Shown here in pieces: positions 17,708-24,658 of a DNA stretch of 64,000 nucleotides. Both the position numbers and the translations under genes were made by a program. A model generated the notes under the pieces. The model was given only the letters and a program-made list of their open reading frames with translations, was not told the DNA's origin and did no database searches. Each line of letters begins with the position of its first letter. The first letter of the stretch is position 1. The stretch is taken from assembly GCF_001051995.2 (NCBI RefSeq), contig NZ_CP014646.1, positions 744,001 through 808,000 on the forward strand. Direction: 5' to 3'. This stretch comes from Thauera humireducens (GTDB lineage Bacteria; Pseudomonadota; Gammaproteobacteria; Burkholderiales; Rhodocyclaceae).

Positions 17708-17977
17708 CCCTGCCGTCCACACAGACCTTACGTGTAGAGCAGCGCTAGGCCGGTTACCTCCACGTTTGAACGACAGCTTTCCCTTAAGCTCATAGGCAGC
17801 AACGGGTCGGGTCGAGACGGACGGGGGCCGTCGGCCTTGTGCCGCATCACTGGCGGAGGTCTCAGTCCGGCCCGGAGCCGACGGTGAGCGTTGGCGCCCG
17901 TAAGCGGACATCCACGATCCGCATACGGTATGCTTCTCGCGTTAGGCCCAAAGAATAAACGCCTTGGAGGAATAGAT
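17708..17977. other. Noncoding region between cassette-like genes, with a recurring motif
   Basis: Contains GTTTGAACGACAGCTTTCCC then AAGCTC and GGGTCGGGT (17764-17812), which matches the inverted copy near 7735-7790. It ends with CGTTAGGC (17941-17947), an attC-type right box that precedes the next gene by ~30 bases. Confidence 0.5.
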
Positions 17978-18484
17978 ATGCCGCTACCACTTATTCCGAT
18001 AATCGCCGCGCTCGCTGCTGGCGGCACACTCGTCCCACATGCCGCTGGCGGCATGATCGTCACTTCGGCAACTGGGTATGTCGCTGGTACGTATCTGAGC
18101 ACCGCAGCTATCGGAAGCATTCTTGCCGCTGGCTCTACCGCACTTGGAGCCGGTGCCTTATATCTTTCCGGCGTCGCGGGTAGCGTTATCGGTAGTGCGG
18201 GAATATTTGGAACAACTGTCGGGGCAACTGGAGTCACTGGTGCACTGATGTCCGCCGGTATCATTTCTTCCACCCCCATCTGGGTTCCCATCGCTGTCGG
18301 CGGTGCGGCAATTGGTGGGGCGGTAGGGCTCGGCTATGGTGGCTATCGGCTATTCAAGCTGAAGAAGAAGATCGCTAGCACTGCAAATAGTGAGGAAGCC
18401 CAGTTCACAGAAACCGATGCGAAAATCGTTGAGCAGGTTATCAAACGTCTGAGTAACCAAGAGAAGCCGAACGATAAATCCTGA
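17978..18484 (+). CDS. Small Gly/Ala-rich multi-pass membrane protein
   Basis: A 168-residue protein; ATG 17978 has TTGGAGG 7 bases upstream, better than the earlier GTG/ATG options. The first ~125 residues are almost wholly Gly, Ala, Ser, Thr, Ile and Val (AALAAGGTLVPHAAGGM, GSILAAGSTALGAGALYL, PIAVGGAAIGGAVGLGYGG), giving about four or five short glycine-zipper-like membrane segments. A charged cytoplasmic tail follows (KLKKKIAST ... EQVIKRLSNQEKPNDKS). No signal peptide or enzyme motif. It could be a pore-forming or membrane-perturbing protein, but nothing proves that. It sits between attC-like boxes, so it is probably a cassette. Confidence 0.6.
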   Translation: MPLPLIPIIAALAAGGTLVPHAAGGMIVTSATGYVAGTYLSTAAIGSILAAGSTALGAGALYLSGVAGSVIGSAGIFGTTVGATGVTGALMSAGIISSTPIWVPIAVGGAAIGGAVGLGYGGYRLFKLKKKIASTANSEEAQFTETDAKIVEQVIKRLSNQEKPNDKS

Positions 18485-18550
18485 AGAGCGCTTGCAGCGG
18501 ACCGTCACAATGCTGCGCATTGCGCCGTCCGCTGAAGGCTGTCCTTAGGC
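18484..18550 (+). other. attC-like site after the membrane protein gene
   Basis: Palindrome CAGCGGAC (18495-18502) / GTCCGCTG (18527-18534) with an inner hairpin, then 9 bases and CTTAGGC (18544-18550), one base from the GTTRRRY consensus. Same style as 16952-17012. Confidence 0.6.
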
Positions 18551-18610
18551 TTTCGTAGGAGTGCCGCCATCAACGAACTGCTTACTAAATCCGCAGCACT
18601 TGAACAGTCG

Positions 18611-19189
18611 TTGTCGGAGTTTCTTGCTTTGCCACTGTATGACACCTCTGATCGACTGAGGGCAAGCAAAATCGTTTGCAGTATTGCGTTCGAGCATGCT
18701 GAAAGCGCGAAACTCTTAGTTGCAACTGGAAACTACACGTCCGCTGTTAGTCTAGTTCGCCTTCAATATGAAGCGTTGGTACGTGCAATGTGGCTATTGT
18801 ACGCGGCATCAGACGATGCCGTGTCGAAGCTCATGAGCGAACTGTGCGCGGAGTCGGCTCAGAAGGCCAACTCCATTCCGATGCTCACCGAGATGTTGGA
18901 GAAGCTTCAGGGTAAGGCGCCCTCTGAGGCCCTCGAAATGCTGCGAGAATTCAAGGAGTATTCTTGGAAACCTCTAAGCTCCTTTGTTCACGGTGGAATT
19001 CATGCAATTTCACGGCACAGTAAGGGGTATCCAAAGCCTTTGCTTATCCAGTTGCTGAAAATATCTAATGGCGTATCTGCAATGGCTGGCATGTTGCTCG
19101 TTATCTTGAGTGGCGATGCTCGGCAACAGGGCAAAATTCCGGCAATCCAGCGCGCGTTCTCAGAATGCCTGCCAGAACCGAAAGTCTAG
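18611..19189 (+). CDS. Helical cassette-like protein of unknown function (DUF6988/DUF5677-like)
   Basis: At least 192 residues from TTG 18611. The same frame continues back to an ATC at 18569 (INELLTKSAALEQSLSEFL), which has AGGAGT 7 bases upstream; the true start may be that codon, either a rare ATC start or an ATG mutated to ATC. The product is all-helical: AFEHAESAKLLVATGNYTSA, LVRLQYEALVRAMWLLYAAS, then a Ser-Phe-Val-His-Gly motif (SSFVHGGIHAI). This pattern resembles uncharacterised families of the DUF5677/DUF6988 type with an aligned RxxxE...H arrangement. It follows an attC-like site, so is probably the third gene of a cassette fragment. Confidence 0.55.
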   Translation: MSEFLALPLYDTSDRLRASKIVCSIAFEHAESAKLLVATGNYTSAVSLVRLQYEALVRAMWLLYAASDDAVSKLMSELCAESAQKANSIPMLTEMLEKLQGKAPSEALEMLREFKEYSWKPLSSFVHGGIHAISRHSKGYPKPLLIQLLKISNGVSAMAGMLLVILSGDARQQGKIPAIQRAFSECLPEPKV

Positions 19190-19452
19190 TCTTATCCACG
19201 TGCCGTTGGAACACTACGTAAGTGGACAGCCCACTGGCGGCGCTGCGCACCGCCAGTGGCGTCCGCCCGAGCCTTCACCGCTACGGCTACCGATTAGCCC
19301 CACGTTGAATGGCAGGTCCCCTCAAGGCTCAGTGACCGCATTGGGTCGGCTGCACTCGATGGCGTCCGGCAGCTTTCGGGATGCGAAACTTGAGCGGCCG
19401 GTTTCCGGCGCCGAACTAAGAAGGTTGCTCGTCGCGTCCCGACCCAAAGCTG
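19190..19452. other. Noncoding region between a cassette-like gene and the beta-lactamase
   Basis: Convergent genes flank it. It has a 10-bp perfect hairpin (CCACTGGCGG / CCGCCAGTGG, 19231-19240 and 19250-19259) that may terminate transcription, and degenerate copies of the GGGTCGG motif on both strands (near 19345 and 19440). Confidence 0.45.
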
Positions 19453-20616
19453 TCATTGTTTCCCGGTTAGATTGCTATAAATTTTGTGGGCAATTTCTAC
19501 CCGTTCAGCATTGGGGTAGTTTTTATTGGCCAGCAACACAACCCCGAAGCGCTTTTCAGGCACAAACGCAACATAAGCACCGAAGCCGTTGGTAGCACCA
19601 GTCTTGTTAACCCACACATTGCTGTTAGGTGTGGCTGCAGGAACCTTAGCGCTTACTGGGGTTGGATTCAGGATAAGTTTGGGAGCATTGCCTTCTTGCA
19701 GCATAGGCAAGTCAACAGGCATTGCATACTCCTCCCAGATGAGGTCTTGAGTCATCTGGCCTACGCTGAAATAGCTCTTGCGGGTATTGTTTAAAGCCGA
19801 TTGCAGCATGCTATCCAAGGGCAACATGCCCATGTTGGCCTTCACAAAGGTGATCAGGTCAGTAGCCGTGGTTTTGATGCCGTAGGCTTCACTGTCCAAC
19901 ATGCCTGGATTGACACGCACAGGCTTCTTATCGTTGTTGTAGCCCCAAGCGTAGCTGGACATCTTCTGTGCAGGGATGCTCAGATAAGTGCTAGTCAAAC
20001 CGAGGGGCTGGAAAATGGTTTGAGTCATGGCGGTGCTGAAATCTTGCCCCAAACTTTTCGCCGTTATCCACCCTAAAGCACCGATGCTTGGGTTTGCATA
20101 AGTACGCATCGTGCCGGTTTTGTACGCAGGCTTCCAGGTGCGGAGGTATTCCAGAAGCTGCTCCCGAGTTTGGACTTCATCAGGCACCTGCAGAGGAATG
20201 CCGCCAACGGTGTGCGTTCCAAGATGGAAAAGCTGCAAGTTACCGAAGTCCGTACCAGACAACTCAGGCAAATACTTTGCTGCTGTATCGGTCAGTTTCA
20301 GCTTCCCAGTGGCTTCTGCGTGCGTCGCCAGTGTGGCTGTGAAGGTCTTACTGATAGAGCCAATCTCAAAAATCGTCTCGTCAGTTACCGGTGTTTGTTT
20401 CTCAACATCTGACACGCCATAGTTTAAGACATAAGTCTTGTCCCCCAATACCAATGCCACAGCCATACCAGGAATCTGGTTCTTTTCCATGGCAGGCAGC
20501 ACGGCTGCAGAGATGGCTTTCATTGCTTCAGCACTGGAAATTTCAGCAGCATTGACAGCCGAGCCAAGACCAAAGACAGCGGCTGTCAGAAGTACAGTAA
20601 ACAGACGGTTTTTCAA
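19453..20616 (-). CDS. Class C beta-lactamase (AmpC type)
   Basis: A 387-residue secreted serine beta-lactamase that hydrolyses cephalosporins. Signal peptide: residues 1-24 (MKNRLFTVLLTAAVFGLGSA, cleaved near VNA-AEI). Active-site motifs: SISK (in FEIGSISKTFTATL), YAN (TYANPSIGALG, class C Tyr-x-Asn) and KTG (WVNKTGATNGFG). The start is TTG at 20616, chosen because it alone keeps the signal peptide. The length fits class C. It resembles FOX/MOX/CMY-1-type enzymes only distantly, and I cannot name the allele; integron-associated class C enzymes such as IDC are a possibility. Orientation is opposite to the cassette-like genes and AT-richer than the chromosome, so it was acquired separately. 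Confidence 0.92.
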   Translation of the reverse strand: MKNRLFTVLLTAAVFGLGSAVNAAEISSAEAMKAISAAVLPAMEKNQIPGMAVALVLGDKTYVLNYGVSDVEKQTPVTDETIFEIGSISKTFTATLATHAEATGKLKLTDTAAKYLPELSGTDFGNLQLFHLGTHTVGGIPLQVPDEVQTREQLLEYLRTWKPAYKTGTMRTYANPSIGALGWITAKSLGQDFSTAMTQTIFQPLGLTSTYLSIPAQKMSSYAWGYNNDKKPVRVNPGMLDSEAYGIKTTATDLITFVKANMGMLPLDSMLQSALNNTRKSYFSVGQMTQDLIWEEYAMPVDLPMLQEGNAPKLILNPTPVSAKVPAATPNSNVWVNKTGATNGFGAYVAFVPEKRFGVVLLANKNYPNAERVEIAHKIYSNLTGKQ

Positions 20617-20833
20617 TTTTTACCTTACGGGTGAAGGAGGAAAGCCAACGCTGGCACTTGCGATGCAACTGAGTGCTGTAGCGCTACGAGCTGGGGATTC
20701 TAAAAAATTTGATAGCAAATTGGCTCGGCATCGCGGAGCGATGAGTGACTGCTTCTGGCCGCCTGCCGCCGACCGCGGTCTGGCTCGAAAGCGGCCTGTC
20801 AACGCGCCGTTTCATCGTTGCCATGATCGTTTC

Positions 20834-21118
20834 TTAATCGCGCACAGGCGGCCACAGGCGGGCAGTATGAACCAGCGTCAGTATCCACACCGTTTCGCCG
20901 TCGATCTGATACACCAGGCGATAGCTTTCGTGCGGGATCAACTCGCGGGTCCCGGGAATCTTTCCCGGCTTGCCCAGCATGGGGTGCTGGATCAAGCGGG
21001 CGGCCGCGTCGCTGAAAATCTCATCCATCCGGGCCGCCGCGCGCGAATTGTCGGCTGCGATGTAGTCCCACACATCGGCACGGTCTTGCTGCGCTTCGGG
21101 CGTCCAAACAACCCTCAC
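20834..21118 (-). CDS. ParE/RelE-family toxin
   Basis: A 94-residue toxin of the ParE/RelE superfamily (MRVVWTPEAQQDRADVWDYI, then GKPGKIPGTRELIPHESYRLVYQI and the C-terminal strand WILTLVHTARLWPP). GTG start at 21118 overlaps the antitoxin stop as GTGA. Such toxins poison gyrase or cleave ribosome-bound mRNA; which applies cannot be told from sequence. Toxin-antitoxin pairs next to the resolvase are a known passenger of Tn3-family transposons, probably stabilising the element. A second copy on the right was cut to six codons by IS6100 (36761-36777). Confidence 0.9.
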   Translation of the reverse strand: MRVVWTPEAQQDRADVWDYIAADNSRAAARMDEIFSDAAARLIQHPMLGKPGKIPGTRELIPHESYRLVYQIDGETVWILTLVHTARLWPPVRD

Positions 21119-21542
21119 GCCTGGCTCGCCACACTGGCACGCCGTGCGGCGAATTCGGCCTCAACTTCATCGTTCGACCGCCCCAATCCAGCGCGCATCG
21201 AAGCCCGGCCGGCTTCGACCTTGCGGCGCAGGAACTCGTCGTACTCGCGCGACTCGCGCTGGCGCTGAACGAACTCGCGCATCAGCTCGCGCAGCACTTG
21301 CGACGCCGGGCGATGGGCCGCCTCGGCTTCGGCCATAAACTCGGCGCGCAACTCAGGCTCCAGCTTCATCGTGAAAACGGCTTGTTTTGACATGATCGGG
21401 GCCTCCTGCCACTTGATACTAACAAAGTATATACGCCGTCATTACTAAGCGCTATTCACAGAACGCTGCAAGGCGGGCGTGCGCTAGGCCAAGGCCTGTC
21501 GGAAAACATTTGTTTTTCGACAGGCCTTCAACGGTCCTCTGC
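21102..21542. repeat. Left copy of a 441-bp direct repeat (antitoxin and res-proximal DNA)
   Basis: Same as 36761-37201 apart from two mismatches I could find (next to the antitoxin start and near the right end). It is bounded on the right by the Tn402 IRt end. Contains the inverted repeat AAGGCCTGTCG / CGACAGGCCTT (21491-21501, 21518-21528). Confidence 0.93.
21115..21393 (-). CDS. Antitoxin of the ParE/RelE pair
   Basis: A 92-residue protein; ATG 21393 is preceded by GGAGG. The N-terminal strand-helix-helix (KQAVFTMKLEPELRAEFMAEAEAAHRPASQVLRELM) is a ribbon-helix-helix DNA-binding fold; the Arg/Glu-rich tail (RRKVEAGRASMRAGLGRSNDEVEAEF) should wrap the toxin. It probably represses its own promoter between 21394 and 21480. 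The gene is upstream of and overlaps the toxin gene, the usual order. An identical orphan copy is at 36774-37052. Confidence 0.9.
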   Translation of the reverse strand: MSKQAVFTMKLEPELRAEFMAEAEAAHRPASQVLRELMREFVQRQRESREYDEFLRRKVEAGRASMRAGLGRSNDEVEAEFAARRASVASQA

Positions 21543-21694
21543 TGTCATTTTCAGAAGACGACTGCACCAGTTGATTGGGCGTAATGGCTGTTGTGCAGCC
21601 AGCTCCTGACAGTTCAATATCAGAAGTGATCTGCACCAATCTCGACTATGCTCAATACTCGTGTGCACCAAAGCGAGGTGAGCATGGCGACGGA
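21543..21694 (+). mobile_element. Tn402-type end (IRt) with the first bases of tniA
   Basis: The 25-bp end TGTCATTTTCAGAAGACG... (21543-21567) is followed by the sub-terminal repeats of Tn402 (TCAGAAGTGATCTGCACC near 21626) and the tniA start ATGGCGACGGA (21684-21694), after which sul1 sequence begins abruptly. It is the tni-side boundary of a Tn402-like class 1 integron that inserted next to the res site of the Tn3 backbone. Confidence 0.9.
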
Positions 21695-22038
21695 GCAATA
21701 TCGGGATAGAGCGCAGGGTCAGGAAATCCTTGGATATCGTTCAGGTAGCCCACGCCGCGCTTGAGCGCATAGCGCTGGGTTTCCGGTTGGAAGCTGTCGA
21801 TTGAAACACGGTGCATCTGATCGGACAGGGCGTCTAAGAGCGGCGCAATACGTCTGATCTCATCGGCCGGCGATACAGGCCTCGCGTCCGGATGGCTGGC
21901 GGCCGGTCCGACATCCACGACGTCTGATCCGACTCGCAGCATTTCGATCGCCGCGGTGACAGCGCCGGCGGGGTCTAGCCGCCGGCTCTCATCGAAGAAG
22001 GAGTCCTCGGTGAGATTCAGAATGCCGAACACCGTCAC
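21695..22038 (-). pseudogene. sul1: sul1 fragment (dihydropteroate synthase)
   Basis: Encodes Sul1 from its second codon ([20 protein letters not shown]) to about residue 115 (DIQGFPDPALYPDIA). The start codon is lost because the gene joins attI1 DNA directly at ~22038, and the 3' end joins the tniA start at 21695. It cannot give resistance. The same region is present in longer form at 29014-29985. Confidence 0.93.
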
Positions 22039-22125
22039 CCTGCTGCGTAACATCGTTGCTGCTCCATAACATCAAACATCGACCCACGGCGTAACGCGCT
22101 TGCTGCTTGGATGCCCGAGGCATAG

Positions 22126-22143
22126 ACTGTACAAAAAAACAGT
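22126..22143. promoter_or_regulatory. LexA box upstream of the intI1-groEL fusion
   Basis: ACTGTACAAAAAAACAGT, identical to the site at 10947. The fusion gene should therefore still be SOS-controlled. Confidence 0.82.
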
Positions 22144-22154
22144 CATAACAAGCC

Positions 22155-22808
22155 ATGAAAACCGCCACTGCGCCGTTACCACCGCTGCGTTCGGTCAAGG
22201 TTCTGGACCAGTTGCGTGAGCGCATACGCTACTTGCATTACAGCTTACCAACCGAACAGGCTTATGTCCACTGGGTTCGTGCCTTCATCCGTTTCCACGG
22301 TGTGCGTCACCCGGCAACCTTGGGCAGCAGCGAAGTCGAGGCATTTCTGTCCTGGCTGGCGAACGAGCGCAAGGTTTCGGTCTCCACGCATCGTCAGGCA
22401 TTGGCGGCCTTGCTGTTCTTCTACGGCAAGGTGCTGTGCACGGATCTGCCCTGGCAGGGCATCAACGAAGACCAGAACCTGGGCATCGCCATCACCCGCC
22501 GTGCGCTGGAAGCCCCGCTGCGCGCCATCGTGGCCAACGCCGGTGAAGAACCGAGCGTGATCGTGGCCAACGTCAAGGCCGGCGAAGGCAGCTACGGCTA
22601 CAACGCCGCCACCGGCGAGTTCGGCGACATGATCGCCATGGGCATCCTGGACCCGACCAAGGTGACCCGCTCGGCCCTGCAGCACGCCGCTTCCGTCGCC
22701 GGCCTTGCGATCACGACCGAAGTGGTCGTGGCCGAAGTGCCGAAGAAGGAAGAGCCGGCCATGCCGGGTGCTGGCGGTATGGGCGGCATGGGCGGCATGG
22801 ATTTCTGA
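22155..22808 (+). pseudogene. intI1'-groEL': intI1-groEL fusion gene
   Basis: An open frame of 217 codons: the first ~100 residues are IntI1 ([12 protein letters not shown] ... VLCTDLPW), then, in frame after base 22454, the C-terminal ~117 residues of the chaperonin GroEL ([18 protein letters not shown] ... [13 protein letters not shown]). IntI1's catalytic domain and GroEL's ATPase part are absent, so neither function should remain. This same kind of fusion is known next to ISCR3-type elements in Salmonella genomic island 1, and it marks this segment as SGI1-like. The integrase start, LexA box and Pc are retained. Confidence 0.95.
22242..22270 (-). promoter_or_regulatory. Pc cassette promoter, PcW with extended -10 (TGN)
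   Basis: -35 TGGACA (22265-22270), 17-base spacer, -10 TAAGCT (22242-22247), with TGG directly before the -10. The extra TG makes the PcW(TGN-10) variant, stronger than plain PcW. It faces the sul1 fragment, with no cassettes left. Confidence 0.87.
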
Positions 22809-22900
22809 TCCGGTTGGCCCGGTCGTCAGGGAACCGGACCGCGCCAGCGCGGTCCGATCCCGGCAACGACCCGACATCAAGGCCCCAAGGACGGGGCCGG

Positions 22901-22926
22901 AGCCCGGCAGCGATGCCGGGCTTTTT
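22901..22926 (+). terminator. Rho-independent terminator of the groEL remnant
   Basis: Stem AGCCCGGCA / TGCCGGGCT (22901-22909, 22914-22922), tetraloop GCGA, then a T run. It came with the groEL fragment and ends transcription of the fusion. Confidence 0.88.
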
Positions 22927-23034
22927 GTTGTGCCCGCGCCGCGGCAATGTCTGACGCGAAGATCAGAACGCACCGATACGAACGTGCGAACACAGGCGCA
23001 ACACTGAGCAGCCGTCCCCGCACCGGAGCGCTGC

Positions 23035-24567
23035 GTGCCGCGCCTCGCCACATCCCGGCGGCAAGCCGCGGGATGCGCGCCACTGCCGTCCGCCCACACC
23101 GGTTCGCGGTACGCGCGCCACGCGCCCGAGCGCACGCTGCTGTACGCGTTGGTAGAGGCGCACTACCCGGACTTCATTGCACGGATCGAAGCGGAGGGCC
23201 GCTCGCTGCCCGGGTATGTCCGCGAGGCGTTCGATGCCTACCTGCGTTGCGGCGTACTCGAGCACGGCTTCCTGCGGGTGGTGTGCGAGCACTGCCGTGC
23301 AGAGAGGCTGGTGGCCTTCTCCTGCAAGAAGCGCGGGTTCTGCCCGAGTTGCGGCGCGCGACGCATGGCCGAGAGTGCGCGGCACCTGGTCGAGGAGGTG
23401 TTCGGCCCGCGGCCTGTGCGGCAATGGGTGCTGAGCTTTCCGTACCCCTTGCGTTTCCTGTTCGCCAGCAAGCCAGAAGCCATTGGCCCGGTGCTGGGCA
23501 TCGTGCAGCGCGTGATCGCCGGCTGGTTGGCCGATCAAGCCGGCATCGACCGCGCCAGCGCCCAGTGCGGCGCGGTGACGCTGATCCAGCGTTTCGGCAG
23601 CGCGCTGAACCTGAACATCCACTTCCACATGCTGTGGCTCGACGGCGTGTACGTGGAAGCCACCGAGCTGCCGCGGCGCGAACTGCGCCTGCACCGCGCC
23701 CGTGCGCCCACCACCGCGCAGTTGACCCAGCTGGCAGCTACCATCGCGCACCGGGTGTGTCGGCACCTGACGCGCAAAGGCTGGCTCGAAGGGGAGGGCG
23801 AATCGGCCTTCCTGGCAGACAGCGCTGCAGGCGACGACAGCATGGATGGGCTGCGGATGAGTTCGATCACCTACCGCATCGCCACCGGCCGCGACGCTGG
23901 CTGCAAGGTCGTCACGCTGCAAACGCTGCCCGGTGACGCCGGTTCGCTGGAGGGCGAAGCCGGCAAGGTCGGCGGCTTCTCACTGCATGCCGGCGTGGCG
24001 GCCGAAGCACACGAAAGCCACAAGCTGGAAAAGCTGTGCCGCTACATCACGCGCCCGGCGATCAGCGAGAAGCGGCTGTCGATAGCGCTCCAGGGCAGGG
24101 TGCGTTACCAGCTCAAGACCCCGTGGCGCAATGGCACCACGCATGTGGAATGGGATCCGGTGGATTTCATCGCCAAGCTGGCGGCGCTGGTCCCGCCACC
24201 TCGCGCGCATCTCACCCGCTTCCACGGCGTATTCGCCCCGAATGCAAACCTGCGTGCGCAGCTGACGCCCTCGGGGCGCGGCAAGCGGCCTGCGGGCGAT
24301 GCGGCGCCAGTGGACGTCAGCGCCCACGACGCGCCGCGCAGCCCCGAGGAGAAGCGCCGTGCGATGAGCTGGGCGCAACGGCTCAAGCGGGTCTTTTCCA
24401 TCGACGTCACCGCCTGCGTCCACTGCGGTGGCACCGTGCGGATCGTCGCCAGCATCGAGGAACCCACCGCCATCCGCGCCATCCTCGCCCACTTCGAGAA
24501 GCACGGCGCGCGGGAAGAAGCGCACTACAGGCCCGCAGCGCGCGCGCCGCCAGTGCAAGCCGCGTGA
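23035..24567 (+). CDS. ISCR3-type (IS91-like) rolling-circle transposase
   Basis: A 510-residue transposase from GTG 23035 (an upstream ATG at 22947 is in another frame). It has an N-terminal zinc-binding array (CEHCRAERLVAFSCKKRGFC then CPSCGARRM), a HUH motif (LNIHFHMLWLDGVYV), the catalytic Tyr region (KLCRYITRPAISEKRLS) and a C-terminal zinc finger (CVHCGGTVRIVAS). This is the ISCR/IS91 layout. The groEL remnant upstream and lysR-tetA(G) downstream mark it as ISCR3-like ('orf2' of SGI1). One-ended rolling-circle transposition can pick up adjacent DNA, which explains the resistance block around it. Confidence 0.92.
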   Translation: MPRLATSRRQAAGCAPLPSAHTGSRYARHAPERTLLYALVEAHYPDFIARIEAEGRSLPGYVREAFDAYLRCGVLEHGFLRVVCEHCRAERLVAFSCKKRGFCPSCGARRMAESARHLVEEVFGPRPVRQWVLSFPYPLRFLFASKPEAIGPVLGIVQRVIAGWLADQAGIDRASAQCGAVTLIQRFGSALNLNIHFHMLWLDGVYVEATELPRRELRLHRARAPTTAQLTQLAATIAHRVCRHLTRKGWLEGEGESAFLADSAAGDDSMDGLRMSSITYRIATGRDAGCKVVTLQTLPGDAGSLEGEAGKVGGFSLHAGVAAEAHESHKLEKLCRYITRPAISEKRLSIALQGRVRYQLKTPWRNGTTHVEWDPVDFIAKLAALVPPPRAHLTRFHGVFAPNANLRAQLTPSGRGKRPAGDAAPVDVSAHDAPRSPEEKRRAMSWAQRLKRVFSIDVTACVHCGGTVRIVASIEEPTAIRAILAHFEKHGAREEAHYRPAARAPPVQAA

Positions 24568-24658
24568 CGATCTGCCGGCTGCACAGCCGACGGCGAAACC
24601 GGAATCCGAGCCGATGCGGCCACGATCCGCAGGGCGGCGCTCGGCCCGCTGTCGGGAA

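Noticed and set aside
19231..19259. CCACTGGCGG / CCGCCAGTGG hairpin as an attC site
   Set aside because: No GTTRRRY box lies at the proper distance; a terminator-like hairpin is simpler.
19453..19475. ATCTAAC at the 3' end of the beta-lactamase as an attC left box
   Set aside because: The heptamer lies inside the coding sequence (codons for Asn-Leu-Thr), and no matching right box follows within normal attC length.
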